Origin: Desulfotignum sp.
GTDB lineage: Bacteria > Desulfobacterota > Desulfobacteria > Desulfobacterales > Desulfobacteraceae
Direction: 5' to 3'
Assembly (NCBI GenBank): GCA_011390615.1
Contig: JAABSB010000012.1
Location: 1-35,550, forward strand
Length of the DNA: 35,550 nt
Shown here: one piece after another, positions 1 through 6,373 of the stretch
Layout: each line of letters starts with the position of its first letter
Numbering within the stretch: the first letter of the stretch is position 1
Notes under the pieces: model-generated
What the model was told of the DNA's origin: nothing
What the model saw: the letters and a program-made list of their open reading frames with translations, nothing else
Database searches by the model: none
Made by a program: the position numbers and the translations under genes

Positions 1-97
1 CAGTGAGATCGATCGATACGGTGTCATCAAAGAACTTTTCCGCATTCGATTGATAATAGTCAAGCGTCTCTTTTTGCAGGTCAGAATTCTGTGCCAT
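1..97 (-). CDS. SAM-dependent methyltransferase, N-terminal part (runs off window)
   Basis: An open frame begins at the ATG at 97 and stays open to the window edge, giving 32 residues. The stretch TLDYYQSNAEKFFDDTV resembles the N-terminal helix of small class I methyltransferases, where a 'DYYxxNAxxFF' motif precedes the SAM-binding Rossmann fold; the fold itself is outside the window. An in-frame TGA a little upstream limits the start. It begins only 11 bases after the stop of the ferredoxin-nitroreductase gene on the same strand, so the two are probably co-transcribed. The family call rests on this short N-terminal resemblance and is moderate. Confidence 0.55.
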   Translation of the reverse strand, partial: MAQNSDLQKETLDYYQSNAEKFFDDTVSIDLT

Positions 98-108
98 GGC
101 CTTCAGTT

Positions 109-951
109 CTATTCTCTCCCGGAGTCAGATGTTTCATGGTACCGGACAACCGGATTGTTCCTTTTGGGGGCCCGGAAATATTTGAATTTTGGAAAGCCGA
201 CCATCAATGCCCCATGGCAGGAGTGGTTTTCAGGAAAGGATAAAAATTCTGCAAGGGCCGGCCACTGGCTGGCCGCATAGTTGACATATCCGGCCCAGCA
301 GGACCCCAGGCCGAACCCGGGCAGGGCCAGTTCCAGGTAGGCCAGTGCCGTATGGCAGTCGGCGGCGGCGCTGCCGAATTCCTTTGAGGCATGGGCGAAC
401 ACCAGCTGGGGGGCATCCCGGCAGATCCTGTCACTGCCCTGTTCCCAGTGCTGGATCAGGGTCTGCATATTGAACGTCAGCGCGATTTCCGGGTGGGTCT
501 TTACCACGGACCGCATCCATTCAATCACATGGGCCGCGATGGTTTTCACATCCTCTTTGTTGTCAACCACCAGCCATCGAACCTCCTGTCGGTTGCTGCC
601 TGTGGGCGCACAACAGGCAATGCCGAGCGCTTTTTTAAACAGGTCCCTGGGAACCGGTTTGTCCCGGTACCGCCTGACCGCCCTGCGGGACCGCAAAAAA
701 TGCTCGGTGTGTGCGGCATCCAGGGCCAGGTCTTTGTTGAGGGGCATGCAGTCTTCCGGGGACAGAAATTTCAGGGTGAGGGCTCCCCGGGGGCACACGG
801 CCACACAATGCCCGCACCGGATACAGATCTCTTCGGCGCCTGCTGCGGGAACCGGTCCGTTGTCGGTCATTTCAATAATATGGGCCGGGCATTCCAGGGC
901 GCAGATGCCGTCTTTGTCGCATTTTTCATTGTCAATGGTAAACAGGGTCAT
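109..951 (-). CDS. Nitroreductase-family protein with N-terminal 2[4Fe-4S] ferredoxin domain
   Basis: The protein has 280 residues from the ATG at 951, which follows a good GGAG ribosome-binding site; the frame is open further upstream but that part is a different, broken gene. Residues 1-60 are a ferredoxin module: Cys11, Cys17 and Cys21 form a C-x5-C-x3-CP motif and Cys43, Cys46, Cys49 and Cys53 a C-x2-C-x2-C-x3-CP motif, enough for two [4Fe-4S] clusters. From about residue 85 it is a nitroreductase fold: RSRRAVRRYRDKPV is the usual FMN-phosphate-binding start, and the C-terminus has the typical CHGALMVGFPKFKYFRAP ending. Such fusions are known in anaerobes and should pass electrons from the clusters to FMN; the substrate cannot be told. 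A methyltransferase gene follows 11 bases downstream. Two scraps of related C-termini lie at 1912-1955 and 5145-5330. Confidence 0.9.
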   Translation of the reverse strand: MTLFTIDNEKCDKDGICALECPAHIIEMTDNGPVPAAGAEEICIRCGHCVAVCPRGALTLKFLSPEDCMPLNKDLALDAAHTEHFLRSRRAVRRYRDKPVPRDLFKKALGIACCAPTGSNRQEVRWLVVDNKEDVKTIAAHVIEWMRSVVKTHPEIALTFNMQTLIQHWEQGSDRICRDAPQLVFAHASKEFGSAAADCHTALAYLELALPGFGLGSCWAGYVNYAASQWPALAEFLSFPENHSCHGALMVGFPKFKYFRAPKRNNPVVRYHETSDSGRE

Positions 952-1198
952 ATTTACTCCAGTCCGGATTTTCCGTGTGTATGTTGGAAAGGGTTCGGGA
1001 AATCCGCCCACGGTCATCAACCGGTCAAATGCCTCCTTGGCGGTCCCGGCCGTAATCCCAGTTGAAGTATCTTCCGGAAAACCCGGCAGTGTCAAGGATG
1101 TGCTGGGCCAGGAAGGTTTTTCCCACCTGGCGGGGGCCGCCGATGAATACCATTTTACGTTCCAGGTCCTGCAGGATATCATTATGGATGTATCGCAT
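952..1198 (-). pseudogene. Remnant of an AAA ATPase with DUF4143-type domain, internally deleted
   Basis: From the ATG at 1198 the frame reads an N-terminal AAA segment with the Walker A GGPRQVGKTF and the following RYFNWDYGRDR, then stops at 1025-1027. The other reading frame picks up directly with AFDRLMTVGGFPEPF, a motif found in the middle of full-length ATP-binding proteins of this family (usual length near 380-400 residues). The Walker B segment and the C-terminal nuclease-like domain are missing. This is therefore an internal deletion plus frame loss, not a short gene. The nitroreductase ribosome-binding site lies at the downstream edge of the remnant. Confidence 0.75.
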
Positions 1199-1217
1199 AT
1201 GGCTATTTTAACCGTTA

Positions 1218-1245
1218 TTCCAAAACAGTCAAGGCTATTTTGGAA
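1218..1245 (-). promoter_or_regulatory. 8-bp inverted repeat within the promoter of the AAA remnant
   Basis: TTCCAAAA (1218-1225) and TTTTGGAA (1238-1245) form a perfect 8-bp inverted repeat with a 12-base spacer. On the minus strand the spacer contains TTGACT, followed 17 bases later by AAAATA, a plausible sigma-70 promoter reading into the AAA remnant at 1198. An operator overlapping a promoter is the simplest reading; the cognate regulator is unknown. Confidence 0.4.
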
Positions 1246-1250
1246 CAGCA

Positions 1251-1302
1251 GTTAAAACAGCCGGGCAGACATCCGGTGTTCTTTCTAACCCATTGGGTGA
1301 AC
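1251..1302. repeat. 52-bp imperfect repeat, copy 1
   Basis: This copy matches 5078-5129 at 44 of 52 positions by hand alignment, with identical length. Both copies begin GTTAAAACAG and end ATTGGGTGAAC. Inside is a small hairpin (CCGG, 8-base loop, CCGG) whose changes in the other copy preserve pairing. Function unknown. Confidence 0.7.
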
Positions 1303-1370
1303 AATGCAACGGAAAATTCCGATTAACCGGAGAAAGACACAAGCATGTCAGGCGGCAGTGATTTTATGAA

Positions 1371-1883
1371 ATGGGCATCATTATTCATCCATCCGTGTTT
1401 GTCGCCCCCTCGGCCCAGATCATCGGCAATGTCCGCATCGGCAAAGATTCTTCCGTCTGGTTTCAGACGGTCATCCGGGGAGATCTGGACACGATCACCA
1501 TTGGTGAAAAAACCAATATTCAGGATCTGTGCATGTGCCACGCGGATGAAGGCATTCCCCTGACCATCGGCCATGGCATCACCATCGGCCACAGAAGTGT
1601 GATCCACGGATGTACCATTGAAGACGGCTGCCTTGTCGGCATGGGTGCTGTCATCATGAACCATGCCGTGATCGGAGAAGGCTCTGTTATAGCAGCCGGC
1701 GCGGTTGTGCTGGAAAAAACCGTGATTCCGCCGTGTTCCCTTGTAACCGGTTCCCCGGGAAAGGTAAAAAAGATCTATGATAATCCGGAACAGCTTGCCG
1801 AAAGCATCCATGCCATGTCTGAAAGCTATCTGGATAGCGCGAGGGCATTTCTGTCCCCCGGCTCTTTTTATGAAATAAAATGA
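1371..1883 (+). CDS. Gamma-carbonic-anhydrase-like hexapeptide-repeat protein, copy 1 (altered 5' end)
   Basis: The protein has 170 residues and is almost entirely left-handed beta-helix hexapeptide repeats (IIGNVRIGKD, IGHGITIGHR, AVIGEGSVIA), as in the gamma-carbonic anhydrase/YrdA/PaaY family; candidate metal-binding histidines are at 57, 74 and 79. Family members form trimers and bind zinc or similar metals, but many have no proven anhydrase activity. It is near-identical to the product of 29510-30046 (13 differences in 166 aligned residues). The other copy starts MPLYAYKTYIPR; here homology begins exactly at IHPSVF, and the ATG at 1371 has no clear ribosome-binding site. The only good site (GGAG before the ATG at 1345) drives a different frame. 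The gene may be poorly translated or a recent pseudogene. Confidence 0.75.
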   Translation: MGIIIHPSVFVAPSAQIIGNVRIGKDSSVWFQTVIRGDLDTITIGEKTNIQDLCMCHADEGIPLTIGHGITIGHRSVIHGCTIEDGCLVGMGAVIMNHAVIGEGSVIAAGAVVLEKTVIPPCSLVTGSPGKVKKIYDNPEQLAESIHAMSESYLDSARAFLSPGSFYEIK

Positions 1884-1911
1884 ATCTGGACGTGGTTTTT
1901 CAGTTGTTCAC

Positions 1912-1955
1912 CATGGAACCGGACAACCGGATGGTTCTTTTTTGATGCCCGGTAT
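1912..1955 (-). pseudogene. C-terminal scrap of a nitroreductase
   Basis: On the minus strand the segment reads YRASKKNHPVVRFHG, closely matching YFRAPKRNNPVVRYH at the end of the intact ferredoxin-nitroreductase (135-175). The rest of that gene is absent here: directly upstream on the coding strand the sequence is unrelated, and directly downstream lies the 3' end of the first carbonic-anhydrase copy. This is a short leftover of a duplicated nitroreductase locus. Confidence 0.55.
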
Positions 1956-2039
1956 TGGCAAACCAGGCTGGTGTTTTTTCCCGGGGAACGGTATTATATC
2001 AGGGCTGTCTGTTGAACCGGGAAACAATGGAGGAGGACC

Positions 2040-3728
2040 ATGCTGCCTGTGCTGCTGTCTCTGGGAATTGTGTATCTGCTGGCCCTGGGTGCCGGCCGGA
2101 TCAGTGCGTCTCTGGGGATTCCCCGGGTCACCGGTTATCTGGCGGCGGGCGTGGCTGCCGGCCCCTCAGTGAGCGGCATGCTGGGCCTACCCGGGGTGAT
2201 TACCACAGGGCAGTTTCATGCACTGATTCCTGTACATGATATGATTCTGGGGTTGATTGTTTTTACCATCGGCGGCAGTTTCAGCCTGAAGGCGGTGCGG
2301 AAAATCGGATCAGGACTGTTTCTCATCAGTGCCTTTGAAATCGGGCTTACCGCCCTGCTGGTGGGCGCCGGCACCTATTTGCTGAGCCGGTCCGTTCTGG
2401 TGGCCGGGTTTCTGGCGGTGATGTCCGTCACCACGGCACCGGCCGCCACCCAGATGGTCATACGGGAGTGTCAGTCTGAAGGCCGGTTGACCGACACTAT
2501 CCTTCCCTTGATCGGCATCAACAACCTGGTGGCCATTGTCGCTTTCATCCTCCTGGGCAACAGTCTGCCCGATGCGGCTGGATCTGTTTCAAGAACGGTT
2601 TATCAGATTGCTGTCCCTGTGGGTCTGGGCATCGGCACCGGCCTTTTGGTTGCTGTGATGGATCAGCGGCTGACCCGCCTGGTGGACCGGCAGATTCTGG
2701 TTCTTGCCGCTGTTTTCATTGCCGTGGGCACGGCCGCTTTTCTGGATGTATCTGCCATGCTGGCCACCCTTTTTGCCGGTGTCGCCACTGTCAACGCTTC
2801 CCCGTTCGGCCGCCGGACCATCAAAGATCTGTCAGCCGTTGATTACCCTTTGTATGTCCTGTTTTTCATCATGGCCGGTGCGGAACTTCATCTGGAATCC
2901 CTGGTTCATATGGGATGGATCGGTGCGGTGTATGTGGTTTTGCGGAGTGTGGGAAAATATGCCGGCTGCACATTGGGGGCATTTGCCGCCGGGGCATCCC
3001 ATGTCCGGAAAAAATGGCTGGGGCCTGCCATGCTGGCCCAGGCGGGTTTGGCCATCGGCCTTGCCGGGACCCTGGCCCGGTCCTGGCCCGGCCCCGGGCA
3101 GAGCATCCAGACGGTCGTTCTGGCGGCAGTGGTGGTGTTCGAGGTGGCCGGGCCTTTTCTGACGCGGTGGTCCCTGGTGAATGCTGGAGAGGTGACCGTG
3201 TTCAATCTCATGGCCCTGCGGAGTCCGGTGGGGTTCACCGAGGGCCTGGGCCAGGCAGTGCACCAGGTAAAGGATGCCTTTGGGGTCGCCCTTTCCGGGG
3301 CTGCAAACCACCGGGCCGGTATCCGCGTCTCCCACATCATGCGGCGGAATGTGGAGGTGATTTTCAATGACACCCCGTTTGATGAGGTTCTGAAAGCACT
3401 GGGGCATTCCCGCTACGATCAGCTGCCCGTGGTCAACAGGCAGAATGAGCTGTTGGGGGTGATCAAATATGCCGATATCGCCGGAACCCTTTTTGAACCA
3501 GGCCTCCGGCATATCGTGGTGGCCGGGGACATCACCACGCGCATCACCCTGAAGCTGACACCGGACGACACCATTGAAACCGCCATGGAGGCCCTCAAAA
3601 AACATCCCAGCAACACCTGGCTTGTGGTGGTGGACAAAGATGATCCCAAAAAGCTTTTGGGCATGGTACGGCACAATGATGTATTGTCCACGCACCTGTA
3701 CCAGGACACGGAATCAAACAGCCGTTGA
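2040..3728 (+). CDS. Kef/CPA2-type monovalent cation:proton antiporter with C-terminal CBS pair
   Basis: The protein has 562 residues and starts at an ATG after a strong GGAGGAGG site. Residues 1 to about 385 are hydrophobic with around 12 membrane segments and read as a sodium/hydrogen exchanger domain of the CPA2 (KefB/NapA-like) family; LGIPRVTGYLAAGVAAGPS is the usual discontinuous-helix start. Residues of about 420-545 form two CBS domains (ISHIMRRNVEVIFND... and DITTRITLKLTPDDTIETA), which in other transporters bind adenine nucleotides and gate activity. No TrkA-N/RCK domain is present, so control by adenylate binding rather than NAD or glutathione is inferred. It stands alone on the plus strand; a fragment of a minus-strand gene overlaps its last codons. 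Confidence 0.88.
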   Translation: MLPVLLSLGIVYLLALGAGRISASLGIPRVTGYLAAGVAAGPSVSGMLGLPGVITTGQFHALIPVHDMILGLIVFTIGGSFSLKAVRKIGSGLFLISAFEIGLTALLVGAGTYLLSRSVLVAGFLAVMSVTTAPAATQMVIRECQSEGRLTDTILPLIGINNLVAIVAFILLGNSLPDAAGSVSRTVYQIAVPVGLGIGTGLLVAVMDQRLTRLVDRQILVLAAVFIAVGTAAFLDVSAMLATLFAGVATVNASPFGRRTIKDLSAVDYPLYVLFFIMAGAELHLESLVHMGWIGAVYVVLRSVGKYAGCTLGAFAAGASHVRKKWLGPAMLAQAGLAIGLAGTLARSWPGPGQSIQTVVLAAVVVFEVAGPFLTRWSLVNAGEVTVFNLMALRSPVGFTEGLGQAVHQVKDAFGVALSGAANHRAGIRVSHIMRRNVEVIFNDTPFDEVLKALGHSRYDQLPVVNRQNELLGVIKYADIAGTLFEPGLRHIVVAGDITTRITLKLTPDDTIETAMEALKKHPSNTWLVVVDKDDPKKLLGMVRHNDVLSTHLYQDTESNSR

Positions 3729-3893
3729 CCCGCTTCGGAGGAAATAGGTCATTGGGTCCACGATTTGAAGGTTGCCCCGGGAAAAGGGGTGTCGCAGGCG
3801 GGCCACAATCTGGGTGGCTCTGGGGGGATTGAATTTTTCCAGGTAATAGGCCAGGTGGGGGGAAACTGTGTCCTCGGACAGTTTCTGGTTTCA
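3714..3893 (-). pseudogene. 3' fragment of an unidentified gene
   Basis: On the minus strand a frame of about 59 codons reads like genuine protein, containing AYYLEKFNPPRATQIVARLR and VDPMTYFLRSG, and ends at a TGA at 3714-3716. An in-frame stop lies immediately upstream and no start codon or ribosome-binding site is suitable. It looks like the C-terminal end of a gene whose body has been lost. I do not recognise the family. Its stop lies within the last codons of the antiporter on the other strand. Confidence 0.4.
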
Positions 3894-3964
3894 TGCTGCA
3901 ATCCTTTTATTATGCACCCAAGTAAATTATATGCAGACATTTCAATAATTGTTAACCGCTGATT

Positions 3965-3982
3965 CCGTTCAAAAACGGTTTT
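3965..3982 (+). terminator. Weak candidate rho-independent terminator
   Basis: CCGTT, loop CAAA, AACGG, then TTTT. The stem is only 5 bp and the hairpin lies about 240 bases after the antiporter gene, so the call is weak. The rest of 3894-4119 is AT-rich non-coding sequence in which I see no gene. Confidence 0.3.
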
Positions 3983-4119
3983 CATTTATGATCTGTTGTC
4001 TACAGTAGTTTAGGATGATCTTGAACGGCATTTTGCCATGTCTATTGGGAAACCCTTGCGGTATGACCGGATTTGTGCATATAAAAACAGTCTGATTTGA
4101 AAAATGGATGGGATGAAAT

Positions 4120-4959
4120 ATGCTGATAAATACATTTATACATATACCGGGGGTCGGAGCGGTCACGGAGAAACGGTTGTGGTCGGCGGGGCTGCTGGAC
4201 TGGCACCAGGTTGATTCGGCCGGTTCCCGTGATATTCCTGCGAAAAGCCTGATGCGCATTGCCGCCTGTATGGCGGAATCCTGTGAGCATCTGGACAAAA
4301 ACAACCCGGCTTATTTTGCGGATCATCTGCCGGCCGGGGAACACTGGCGGTTTTTTCCGCAATTTAGGAAAACCACGGCATTCATCGATATTGAAACAAC
4401 GGGCATGGAGATGTTCGGAAGCGAGATTACCACCATTGCCCTGTATGACGGTGAATCGATCAGATATTATGTTCAGGGGCAGAACCTGGATGCGTTTATG
4501 GATGATATTGAAAAATACAACGTGATCGTCACATACAACGGCAAAACATTTGATGTCCCCTTTATCGAGAAGTATTTCCGCATCCGGTTGAACCATGCGC
4601 ATATCGATTTGCGATATGTCCTGAAAAGCCTGGGGTTCAGCGGCGGACTGAAGCTGTGTGAAAAGGCCCTGGGGCTGGACCGGGGGGATCTGGACGGGGT
4701 GGACGGCTTTTTTGCAGTCCTGTTATGGCGGGAGTTTGAGCAGACCGGCAATATCAAAGTCCTGGAAACCCTGCTGGCATACAATATCGAGGATGTGGTG
4801 AATTTGGAAACCCTGATGGTCACGGCATACAACATGAAACTCAAGGATACGCCTTTCAGCCGGACCCATGCGCTGCCCTTGCCCGAAATGCCGGACATAC
4901 CGTTCAAACCGGATCTTTCTATCATAGAGAGGCTCAGGCAAAAATTCCCGTTTTTCTGA
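4120..4959 (+). CDS. RNase H-like (YprB-type) DEDD exonuclease-domain protein
   Basis: The protein has 279 residues. Residues 1-30 contain a helix-hairpin-helix-like motif (IPGVGAVTEKRLWSAGLLDW). From about residue 85 is a ribonuclease H-like 3'-5' exonuclease domain: FIDIETTGM supplies the first Asp/Glu pair, VTYNGKTFDVPFI the second Asp region, HIDLRYVLKSLG the third, and YNIEDVVNLETL the final Asp, in the DEDD order expected of YprB-like proteins. It presumably trims or cleaves a nucleic acid in the cytoplasm; the substrate is unknown for this family. It stands alone, with AT-rich DNA upstream. Its 3' end (FPFF, stop, then ATAAAAAGACACAAAA) resembles the junction after the methyltransferase at 11193 and runs straight into a copied LysE fragment. 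Confidence 0.85.
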   Translation: MLINTFIHIPGVGAVTEKRLWSAGLLDWHQVDSAGSRDIPAKSLMRIAACMAESCEHLDKNNPAYFADHLPAGEHWRFFPQFRKTTAFIDIETTGMEMFGSEITTIALYDGESIRYYVQGQNLDAFMDDIEKYNVIVTYNGKTFDVPFIEKYFRIRLNHAHIDLRYVLKSLGFSGGLKLCEKALGLDRGDLDGVDGFFAVLLWREFEQTGNIKVLETLLAYNIEDVVNLETLMVTAYNMKLKDTPFSRTHALPLPEMPDIPFKPDLSIIERLRQKFPFF

Positions 4960-4975
4960 TAAAAAGACACAAAAG

Positions 4976-5069
4976 GTGATCTATCTGATTCTGCTGGGGG
5001 TCAAGAACTGGCGGCAGTCTGTCCAGGATATGGAAATGACTCATACAGGCCTGCCTGTCTCACCGGTCA
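4976..5069 (+). pseudogene. 94-bp fragment copied from a LysE-family exporter gene
   Basis: This matches 11485-11578 inside the intact LysE exporter over exactly 94 bases, with about 10 to 12 differences. It encodes LGVKNWRQSVQDMEM in the same frame as the intact gene. The bases before it (TTTTTCTGATAAAAAGACACAAA) resemble the methyltransferase-LysE junction at 11188-11208. The segment therefore looks like an internally deleted duplicate of that locus rather than a random hit. The reading continues through the second 52-bp repeat to a stop. Confidence 0.7.
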
Positions 5070-5077
5070 CTGCTATG

Positions 5078-5129
5078 GTTAAAACAGCAGGGCAGGCCGC
5101 CTGCGTTCTTTCTTACACATTGGGTGAAC
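5078..5129. repeat. 52-bp imperfect repeat, copy 2
   Basis: This is the partner of 1251-1302 (44 of 52 identical). The internal hairpin here is CAGG, an 8-base loop, then CCTG, so the C-G pair of copy 1 is replaced by an A-T pair. An adjoining G-T wobble becomes G-C. Confidence 0.7.
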
Positions 5130-5144
5130 GATAGGGTTTGTATG

Positions 5145-5330
5145 TCAATCATTGGATCTTTCTTTCCGTTCATTGTCGATGAACGTGTCCACAGCCTCAG
5201 GTGTAGTTCCGATGGGTGCCCGGAAATATCTGACTTTTGGGAATCCTGCCATCAGTGCCCCATGGCAGGAGCAGTGTCGCTGTTTTGGCGTGGTAGACCC
5301 GGTGGTCCAGGAGGCAGGGGCAAACCCGGG
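5145..5330 (-). pseudogene. C-terminal fragment of a second nitroreductase
   Basis: The minus-strand frame reads PGFAPASW and then CHGALMAGFPKVRYFRAP, matching the intact nitroreductase (PGFGLGSCW ... CHGALMVGFPKFKYFRAP) with the intervening part shortened and altered. It ends at a stop at 5145. The N-terminal two thirds of the gene and the ferredoxin domain are missing; upstream on the coding strand lies the left end of the IS200/IS605 element. An intact relative sits at 109-951. Confidence 0.65.
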
Positions 5331-5356
5331 GTATGGAGATGACTGGAATTCCCCTT

Positions 5357-5374
5357 CCATAGCCGAAGGCTTGG
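5357..5374. repeat. Left-end hairpin of the IS200/IS605 element
   Basis: CCA, unpaired T, AGCC, loop GAA, GGCT, TGG. A single unpaired T in the stem of a subterminal hairpin is the kind of feature TnpA recognises in IS200/IS605 ends. It lies 25 bases beyond the tnpA stop. Confidence 0.55.
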
Positions 5375-5398
5375 TGGTGGATGGATAGGCGGCATTGC

Positions 5399-5797
5399 TT
5401 ATTGTCCCTGGTTCTGGATGTACTGTTTGATCACATCTATCGGAGCACCCCCAGAAGACAATAAGCAATATGCCCGGGTCCAGAGAACTGGCTTACTGTA
5501 AAACTTGGCCAAATGTCCCTGATAATTTTTTCTGACCAGTCGGCTTGAAACTGTTTTGAGATTATTGATGAATTTGGACAGGTCGATATTGGGGTATGCC
5601 GCAAACAGAATATGGATGTGGTCGGCTTCGCCGCCAAACTCAATCAAATCCACATCCCATTTTTGACAGATATTTTCTGTGACTTTTTCCAAATACTTCA
5701 AAATTTCATCGGTAAAGCACTTGTGCCGGTATTTTGTCACTAACACCAAATTATATTTCAGATCAAATAAACAGTGATGATGTGAATGTAATTTCAT
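5399..5797 (-). CDS. tnpA: IS200/IS605 TnpA, HUH/Y1 transposase
   Basis: The protein has 132 residues from the ATG at 5797 (MKLHSHHHCLF); a longer frame exists upstream, but the family usually begins at this point. The HUH motif is in GGEADHIHILF and the single catalytic tyrosine is in VIKQYIQNQGQ near the C-terminus. LVLVTKYRHKCFT is the conserved N-terminal strand. Length and all catalytic residues are normal for Y1 single-strand transposases, which cut and join at subterminal hairpins during replication. The gene is transcribed away from the tnpB remnant. It appears intact while its partner is not. Confidence 0.92.
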   Translation of the reverse strand: MKLHSHHHCLFDLKYNLVLVTKYRHKCFTDEILKYLEKVTENICQKWDVDLIEFGGEADHIHILFAAYPNIDLSKFINNLKTVSSRLVRKNYQGHLAKFYSKPVLWTRAYCLLSSGGAPIDVIKQYIQNQGQ

Positions 5798-5882
5798 AAT
5801 ACTATCTTTCATAAATTGATTATAAATTAACTTTACACTAAGCTTAATGTATGATATGAAACTTGTCAAGATGGAAACAATC

Positions 5883-6241
5883 ATGGCCTATAAATACCCG
5901 ATTTATCCGACCAGAATCCAAGCTGAAGAATGAATTCTCCATATGCCGTCATCTGTTCAATTGGAACCTGGAAGAAATGATCAATGCATATAAGGGCCAT
6001 GGGGAAACCATCTCATACAGCCAGCAGTAAAAGGCATTGCCTGGGCATTGATATGGGATTGATTAATTCCTGGTATGATTCTGATGTATATTCCGTCCCG
6101 GCCCCGAAGTATCTACGTCAGAGTGAAAAGAAGTTGAAGCGGTTACAGGCTCGACTTTCTCGGGCCAAGGCGCAGAAGGATTGGCCCCGGGTCCTGAACC
6201 GGGACCACAATGCCGCTATCAATATTTTGACCCTGGGCTAA
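5883..6241 (+). pseudogene. tnpB: Decayed IS605-type TnpB
   Basis: The N-terminus MAYKYPIYPTRIQAEE stops early. Another frame carries on with ICRHLFNWNLEEMINAYKG and stops, and a third reads GIDMGLINSW, then KYLRQSEKKLKRLQARLSRA, then jumps to NRDHNAAINILTLG and the natural end. The RuvC-I aspartate (GIDMG) and RuvC-III aspartate (RDHNAAIN) segments survive. The RuvC-II glutamate and the zinc finger have been deleted, and several frameshifts break the rest. Full TnpB is about 400 residues; little more than a quarter remains. No active guide-RNA nuclease can be made from it. Confidence 0.85.
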
Positions 6242-6269
6242 CAGGGTCAGGACTGTCAGGCCCAAGAAG

Positions 6270-6324
6270 CCCCCCACTAAAGCCGAAGGTCATCCCTGTG
6301 GGATAGCGGTAGCTTAGTGGCGGG
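6270..6324 (+). ncRNA. Right-end hairpin and probable omega-RNA (reRNA) remnant
   Basis: Just downstream of the tnpB end, CCCCCACTAAAGCC pairs with GGTAGCTTAGTGGCGGG around a loop of about 24 bases, with one or two bulges. In IS605 elements this region forms the right-end recognition hairpin and the 3' scaffold of the TnpB guide RNA, which extends to the element boundary. The structure is retained although tnpB is broken, consistent with it still being needed in cis for TnpA. Confidence 0.55.
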
Positions 6325-6373
6325 AGTAGGCACGACCCTGCAAATATGATCATTAAAAACATAACAGGAGGAA

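Larger units (their letters stand above)
5351..6335. mobile_element. IS200/IS605-family element (IS605-like, divergent tnpA and tnpB), tnpB decayed
   Basis: The element has tnpA leftward and a tnpB remnant rightward with hairpins at both ends, the layout of IS605-group elements. The exact ends cannot be placed without a target-site comparison; the limits given are the outermost hairpins plus a few bases. TnpA looks complete, so single-strand transposition may still be possible, while TnpB-mediated RNA-guided cleavage should be lost. Confidence 0.75.

Noticed and set aside
391-1065. 224-codon plus-strand frame opposite the nitroreductase
   Set aside because: It is the antisense shadow of a gene with clear Fe-S and flavin motifs and has no family features of its own.
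1251-1302. 52-bp repeat as an integron attC site
   Set aside because: The outer sequences are not the complementary RYYYAAC/GTTRRRY pair, there is no integrase gene, and flanking units are not promoterless cassettes.
2832-3695. 287-codon minus-strand frame opposite the antiporter
   Set aside because: His- and Gln-rich antisense shadow of the antiporter and CBS domains.
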